This document shows positions 58,470 through 64,000 of a stretch of DNA of 64,000 nucleotides, piece after piece; the stretch's first letter is position 1, and every line of letters begins with the position of its first letter. A program made the translations under genes and the position numbers. A model generated the notes under the pieces. It searched no databases. It was given only the letters and a program-made list of their open reading frames with translations, and had not been told where the DNA came from. The stretch is from Batillaria attramentaria. Lineage: Eukaryota > Mollusca > Gastropoda > Batillariidae. The stretch lies in contig JACVVK020000165.1 in the NCBI GenBank assembly GCA_018292915.2, positions 1,204,585-1,268,584 of the forward strand, given 5' to 3'.

Positions 58470-58900
58470 GGGCGCCGGAACCGGGGGGGCAGGGGGGGGG
58501 GCAGCTGCCCCCCCCCCCCTGTACCCAAGCAGGGGGGGGGGGGGCAAGAGTATTTTTGCGCCCCCCCGCCCCCTCCTGGAAAATCAGGTGACTATGGCAA
58601 GAGGGGGGGGGCAAAGCCATGGTCTTGCCCCCCCCCCTCCCTTCCCCTACCCCCCTCCCCCTACCCCTGTTCCTGCTCTCTCCCTGATCCCACCCAACAG
58701 AGAACTCAGTTTAGCCGTTGTATGAAATATCATATAACGACTTGGCAGAAAGTCGACTGATAATCACTCCCCCCCCCCTCCCCCCGCTTTTCACTTTTTC
58801 CGGGCAACGTCCTTCCTTTCACTGGCTCTGGTGTCGTTTCCCCCCTCTGAGATTCTGCCCCCCCCCCTCCCCCCGCCCCAACATTTTCCGGCGCCCCTGA
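58470..58900. repeat. G- and C-homopolymer cluster upstream of copy C
   Basis: Runs of 7-14 G and C alternate, including 'gggcagctgcccc' at about 58499, which can fold on itself. Part (58780-58900) is related to the 'cttttcact' and 'ccgggcaa' units of the hAT-like insert at 46960-47220. In copies A and B this place is short or holds only one G run (40177-40189). Confidence 0.75.
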
Positions 58901-58924
58901 CATGTATTGAAGAAGCGGCTTGTG

Positions 58925-59365
58925 GTTGTTCTTGGTGGTGGTGGTGGTGGTGGTGGTGGTGGTGGCTGATATTTTTTCCTTTTATTTTTCGTTTGATTGT
59001 CAGTTTGTTTGTTGTTTGTGTTTTTTGTGGTTTTTTTTTTTTGGGTTGTTATTTGTTTTGTTTTTTTTTGTTTATGTTTTTTGTTTATTTGTTTGTTGTT
59101 GTTTTCTTTTTGTATTGTTTGTTTGTTTGTTGTTGTTTTGCTTTGTTTGTTTTGTTTTGGGGTTTATTTTGTTTTGTTTGTTTGTTTGGGGGGGGGGTTG
59201 TTGGTTTTGTTGTTGTTTTTTGTTGTTTTTGTTTTTGTTTTGGTTTGTTGTTGTTGTTTGTTTGTTTGTTTTGTTGTTGTTTGTTTGTTTTTGTTTTGTT
59301 TGTTTGTTTTCGGGGGGGTGGGGGGCTGTTGTTGGGGTTTTTTTTGTTTTTTTTAACCCTTTTCC
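58925..59365. repeat. G/T-rich low-complexity tract, copy C
   Basis: Counterpart of 16930-17440, with the same (GGT)n start. Confidence 0.9.
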
Positions 59366-59769
59366 AGTTTTGTATGGGAATAAGAGGCGCGATTAACGGT
59401 TCTTTGACGGCTCTTAATCCAGCAAACACGAGTATAGTCAACGTGCCAGTACCCCACCATGCCAAACTTAAATCCACTCAGATATTAAGCATGATTTTGT
59501 TTCAATGACGCCATTGGTACACAACTCCAGATCTACTCAGTAGAAATGGAGTATAATGAAATGAATTGTGAAGTAAAAACTAAAACAGCAACAACAACAA
59601 TATAAAAAAATCGGTATTGAGTATAGGAATTGAGAGAAAAAAAAATTTTACTGTGAACTAAAAACTAAAACAAAAACAACATCAACAATACAAAAAGAAA
59701 ATCGGTATAGCGATCAGCATTTGGGAAAACCAACTTCAGTAAATACAGACATATATTATTTCTTCATGA

Positions 59770-60108
59770 ATCATTTGGCTATGATAATGTAACAAGTATG
59801 CAAATTATGCAAATTATGACAGAATATCATCAACATGAACCGTACACATTATCATCTACACAAATGGTAGTACTGTTATGTTGGTGTTTATCTATCTCAC
59901 TGAGTGACTCGTTTGGCTATGATAACAAGTATGCAAATTATGCAAATTATGACAGAATATCATCAACATGAACCGTACACATTATCATCTACACAAATGG
60001 TAATACTGTTATGTTGGTGTTTATCTATCTCACTGAGTGCGATTCTTTCAACTTCAACAATCTTAAAATGTTAACTACGGTTATTTGCTTCATGTCAGTT
60101 ATTTTTTC

Positions 60109-60150
<42 letters not shown>

Positions 60151-60260
60151 AAGTTCTTATGAAAGGTCACTTTTTTCGGGAATCGGGAATTCAGACACAT
60201 TATCATCTACACAAATGGTAATAATGTTATGTTGTTGTTTATCTCACTGAGTGCGATTCT
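59770..60260. repeat. 137-bp tandem repeat, copy C
   Basis: 'ggctatgataa' with downstream 'catgaaccgtacacatta' occurs at 59777 and 59914, and a partial third unit lies at 60195-60260. Copy A has one unit (17845-17990). Confidence 0.85.
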
Positions 60261-60332
60261 TTCAACTTCAACAATATTATTTAGAAATGTTAACTACGGT
60301 TATTTGCGTCATGTCAGTTATTTTTTGTACGC

Positions 60333-60388
<56 letters not shown>

Positions 60389-60658
60389 AAGTTCTTGTGA
60401 AAGATCACTTTTTCGGGGAGCGGGAATTCCCACATTTGCTAATCATCATGACCCAGTTTACGTCAGTAGCGATGGCACGATAGCTACATGTCTGCTTTAT
60501 GTCAGTGACTTGAACCACTGATTCAGTCGTCAATATACGTGGTCGTATTAGTTGTCATGATGCATGTATTATGGGTTGTTAATAATATTATTATACAGAC
60601 CATACGGTAAACTGAGACAGCCGGCTTACTTTGTAGCGTGTTACACTGAGTACACACA

Positions 60659-60733
<75 letters not shown>

Positions 60734-61045
60734 CATCAGCAGCTGAATCAGCTGGAGGTAAGCGGACCTAGTCGAAAGCCAGCCAGTTTTCAAGTCAGAA
60801 TTGAAACAGTTTATGTCCGACACTGGGTCACTCAGACCGGCAGGTAGCGCGGCGTCCCTCAGTGAGTGACGGGACAGCGAAGCTAAACGCGCGCTCACCT
60901 ACTGTCTGGAGATTTCGCTGAGAAACTTTCAACAGGTTTTCACTGAGAGGTAGAACGCAGAGTGCGTGCTATTTGGTGGACTGTGACGGAGTAGGCCTTA
61001 ATAATAATAATAATAATAATAATGACCATAATAATAATAATTTAC

Positions 61046-61125
61046 CTGGCGTGACGCGCCCACCTGTTTTGAGTCACTATGGCGGAGTGTAGTTGCCACA
61101 GCAGACGAGATACTTCCTGGTTGTC
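61046..61125 (-). promoter_or_regulatory. Probable untranslated first exon/promoter of gene copy C
   Basis: 'ctccgccatagtgac' (61075-61087 on plus) followed on the minus strand by 'cacgccag' and gtaaatta (exon end at 61046). The donor is weaker than in A and B but the position is the same. Confidence 0.4.
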
Positions 61126-61386
61126 TAGTGTCAGTTTCATTACGTCAGTTTACATTCAAGAGCATACGATTCAGGGGGACACAAGCCTTGTCTTACTGGC
61201 AAAAAAAATGCAGTTGTTTCCCTTACACCGTATATGTGACCTGGCGCCTGTTAGTGTATACAGTAGTTATGTCGTATCTTCACAAAACGCAGAATGTATA
61301 GTTTAGTTTCTGTAGAAATTTGACACCGGTATAAATTATTTTCTACGGTATACTATCTCGTTTATTAATTTTTTTTCTTTTTTCAC

Positions 61387-61412
61387 GTTGTTTCCATAGT
61401 AATGGAAACAAC
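61387..61412. repeat. Hairpin, copy C
   Basis: 'gttgtttccat', loop, 'atggaaacaac', followed by 'atcatagg' and 'acgggct', as at 25406. Confidence 0.8.
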
Positions 61413-61580
61413 ATCATAGGACGGGCTAAATTTTCCACGTTCATAGGCAAGCCTCTGTGTTACAAACGCATGTCACTGCTGATCTCCCGCAGCGACTATT
61501 TTGCAAGTGTAACTCTGACAATGACGTAAGAACACGTGCGTCATCGATGCTGACGTGTATTGTGCACTGAGTGCCGGCCG

Positions 61581-61581
<1 letters not shown>

Positions 61582-61650
<69 letters not shown>
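61582..61650. repeat. (GT)n microsatellite, copy C
   Basis: Left flank matches that of 25637 and right flank that of 27068 in copy A. Confidence 0.98.
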
Positions 61651-61655
<5 letters not shown>

Positions 61656-62370
61656 AACAGAAAACCACAGGCAACATTCGTCATTCAGAAAATTGCGTTG
61701 AAAATTTTCACTAGATATTTCTTCTGCTGAGTTCGGCAGGATTTATTTCAAATAAGAAGGAAAGATAATAAATTAGTAAATGAAAGTGCTTACTGTCTAA
61801 AAAAAAAAAAAATAAAAAATAAAAATACAAGCATAGATACAAGTATGGGTGACTGGTTTGAATCCATTCAAAAACTGAAACTTTCTTTGTGTATAATTTG
61901 CAAGAAAATATAAACAGTAGAAGGAAAAAAAGGGGGTACATCATGCAGTCCCAATAATCGCTGTATAATATGGAATATTTAAAAGTATGAAAAGTAGAAT
62001 TCGGCAAAAACTTTGTGAGAGCACCTCTCGGAAAAAGAGAATTTCGGAATGCTCAGCAAAGGAAATCGGTGAAGGTACATTTTCCCTCTTAAAAAAAAAA
62101 AAAAAAATTCAAAATGTCCAGTTTAGCAGAACTTATTCTTACATGTCATACATACAGTCGACAAGCAATTAATATCTCAGTCACAAATTAAAGAATAGAA
62201 ACAGCTAGCTGTACAGTTAAGAGTAGATTTTTTTTCTATAAATGTTCCTGCGACAAAAATCACTGTCCTTTCTAGTGTTTCTCTGTGACAGCACACAAAA
62301 GAGACTTCAAGTGAATGAAGATATACTTCCATATATCAGCCAGTGTCCTGGGTCACTCAGTAGCATTCCA

Positions 62371-62565
62371 TTAGGCATGTTTCATAGGACTTCGTAAGGA
62401 GGACTTCGGTGAGCAGCGTAACATATTTACATGTAAATTAGGGTCACAGGGCAGAGGCCCGCGAGCGCTAACGGGCTGCAATTAGCTAATGGTTCCCCTA
62501 ATTTACATGTAAATGGGTTACGCTGCTCACCGAGGTCCTTACGAAGTCCTACTAAACATGCCTAA
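62371..62565. mobile_element. Foldback MITE, copy C
   Basis: Counterpart of 27758-27951 with a few substitutions. Confidence 0.8.
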
Positions 62566-63289
62566 TATGTTATTAATTAGTCGCCATATAGCACATCAGC
62601 GAAATCAATTAAAAGAAAAAAAAACGTGATGGAAACTCACACAAGGGGGGGGGGGGGGGGGGGGGCAAGGGGTGATTGGAGGTACATGTTGGTGATGTTG
62701 GTATCACCGAAAAGCGCTTCTTTTGGTAGAAACATTTTTTTCTGTAGTATCGTGTTGATGAGACATATGTTTGTTAAAAACTTGCTGTTGAAAAAGGGCC
62801 ATCTTGGGATATGGACGGCAAAGTGTGGACATGGTTATTCTGCCGACACAGCGTTAAACGTGGTCTTAGGTCAGTTCAGCTTTGAAACTTTCGCCAAAGT
62901 TATTTAAGGGCTCGAAATAGAAAAAATCCCCAAATCACTAGAATTGACACCCCCATCCCCCTCCCCCGCCTCCAACCAAATTTTTTATTGTTGTTTTTCT
63001 GTTTTGTTTTGTTTTTGTTGTTGTCATGTTGTTGTTGTTGTTGTTTTTCAAAAGTGCCTGGACGATTTTGTCCCCCCTGTCGTGGTGCTGCCATCACATA
63101 ATTATTTCAATGACAGTCAGTCATGTCATGGAGTGAAATAGTTCAGCTACTGGCATACCCAATAAATCTCAAAAATACTACTTTGCCGGCATATATACTA
63201 CTCATTTGCTTTAAAAAAAACAAAAAACAGCATTGCTCCTACGTGGGTGGAAAAAAACCGCAGTTTTTATAGTTTTATATATGTTCGTA

Positions 63290-63645
63290 CGTTGAAGTAT
63301 TTATACTGTAGTTGCGTACAATTGAATTTCCATTGTCTAGTGTTTTAAGTTTTGATGTTCTATTGGATTGAAGCCCTTAGTTGCGGACATATGAATTTAA
63401 ATCGTCCCGTGTTCTAAGTTTTGTTGTTCTATGGGTTGACGTCCCCAGTTACGGACAATTGAATTTACATCGTCCCATGTTCTAAGCGTTTATGTTCTAT
63501 TGGCTTGAAGCATCTATAGTTGCGGAAATATGATTTTCCCTTGTCCGGCGTTACAAGCTTTGATGTTCTATATGATTGAAGTCCTCAGTTGCGGTCAGTG
63601 AATTTCCATCATCCCGTGTTCTGTTTTGATGTTCTGTTGGGTTGA
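63290..63645. repeat. Tandem repeat of about 70 bp, copy C
   Basis: Five units as at 28720-29080. Confidence 0.85.
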
Positions 63646-63654
63646 ACAACAACA

Positions 63655-64000
63655 ACGATTTGAACTGCAGTTCGTGTGGTGTCACAGTGTGAGTGGGAAT
63701 GAATGCTGTGTAACAAACGTTATGATGTGGAAACACAGACACACAGCAATGTGTGTATTTTTCATAACAACGGACAGACATGAAACCAGTGACAAGACAG
63801 AATCATACAAGAAATCTTTTCCACAACAAACACTCAAGTCAGGATTTGGTTCAGTTTCCAAAGTGTTATTGAAATTAGATTTTCAAAAAGTATCTGTATA
63901 CCATGTAACAACGACACACTGAAAATAAAAACAATCCGTTTGATTTGTTATGGGGTAAGAAAAATGACCCTCCCTCTTCCCCCCCCCCCACTCCCCCTCC
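63655..64000. other. Start of a fourth tandem unit (cut by window edge)
   Basis: Sequence from 63655 repeats the unit start seen at 29090 almost exactly, including the C-rich tract at the very end. The array therefore continues to the right, and by position this would be the 3' flank of a fourth gene copy. Confidence 0.8.

Larger units (their letters stand above)
48628..63650. other. Tandem segmental unit C
   Basis: Third and most compact unit, about 15 kb. It often shows the empty-site state for insertions present in A or B: no insert between the 20-bp minisatellite and the 3' flank at 49917, and none beside the intron 4 array at 55270. Confidence 0.85.

Overview
This is nuclear DNA of an animal, most probably a mollusc and most likely a marine gastropod. 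The evidence is intron-containing genes with GT-AG splice sites, a very high load of (CA)n, (GA)n and minisatellite DNA, CR1/jockey-type non-LTR retrotransposons, tRNA-derived SINEs ending in a 'ggaaaaggacgttaaac' block, THAP- and MADF-carrying TIR elements, and dispersed AAGGTCA-type repeats. The taxon is inferred from repeat style only.

The window is a head-to-tail segmental array. A unit beginning with an 'acgatttgaactgcag' block occurs at about 905, 29090 and 48628, and a fourth begins at 63655. Each unit, read left to right, holds: a C-rich tract; a 13-bp and then a 20-bp minisatellite; a conserved flank with (CA)n; and a 7-coding-exon gene on the minus strand. A probable untranslated first exon lies further right at about 25050, 47969 and 61046.

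The three genes (A: 7535-16863, B: 31883-40103, C: 51149-58412) are paralogues. I assembled them by hand from matching splice phases. The spliced product of B is 881 codons and of C 897 codons. The order of parts is: two CCHC zinc knuckles; a Pro/Gln-rich linker; a PD-(D/E)xK nuclease-like domain of NERD type; and a superfamily-1-like helicase or NTPase with Walker A (GPPGTGKT, split by intron 4), Walker B (ADEA), a GLE motif V and an SRSTS motif VI-like stretch. Copy A carries an extra base inside Walker A and is probably a pseudogene. Differences between copies cluster in short patches of the helicase exons.

Intron 4 in every copy holds a 1.8-2.5 kb ACT/ACC array. Beside it, copy C is empty while copies A and B carry different insertions. 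Intron 3 holds the same retrotransposon fragment in all copies. The putative intron 0 and the intergenic stretches are full of copy-specific insertions: a 3.1-kb CR1-like element, a TIR element with SAP and THAP exons, a MITE with 48-bp inverted repeats, a SINE with target-site duplication, a Harbinger-like MADF element, and a hAT-like insert inside an inverted repeat. Most long open frames on the plus strand are artefacts of low-complexity DNA.

The strongest candidate for a little-described system is this expanding family of zinc-knuckle/NERD-nuclease/SF1-helicase genes, whose domain logic recalls nucleic-acid-sensing or genome-defence nuclease-helicases. That role is inference.
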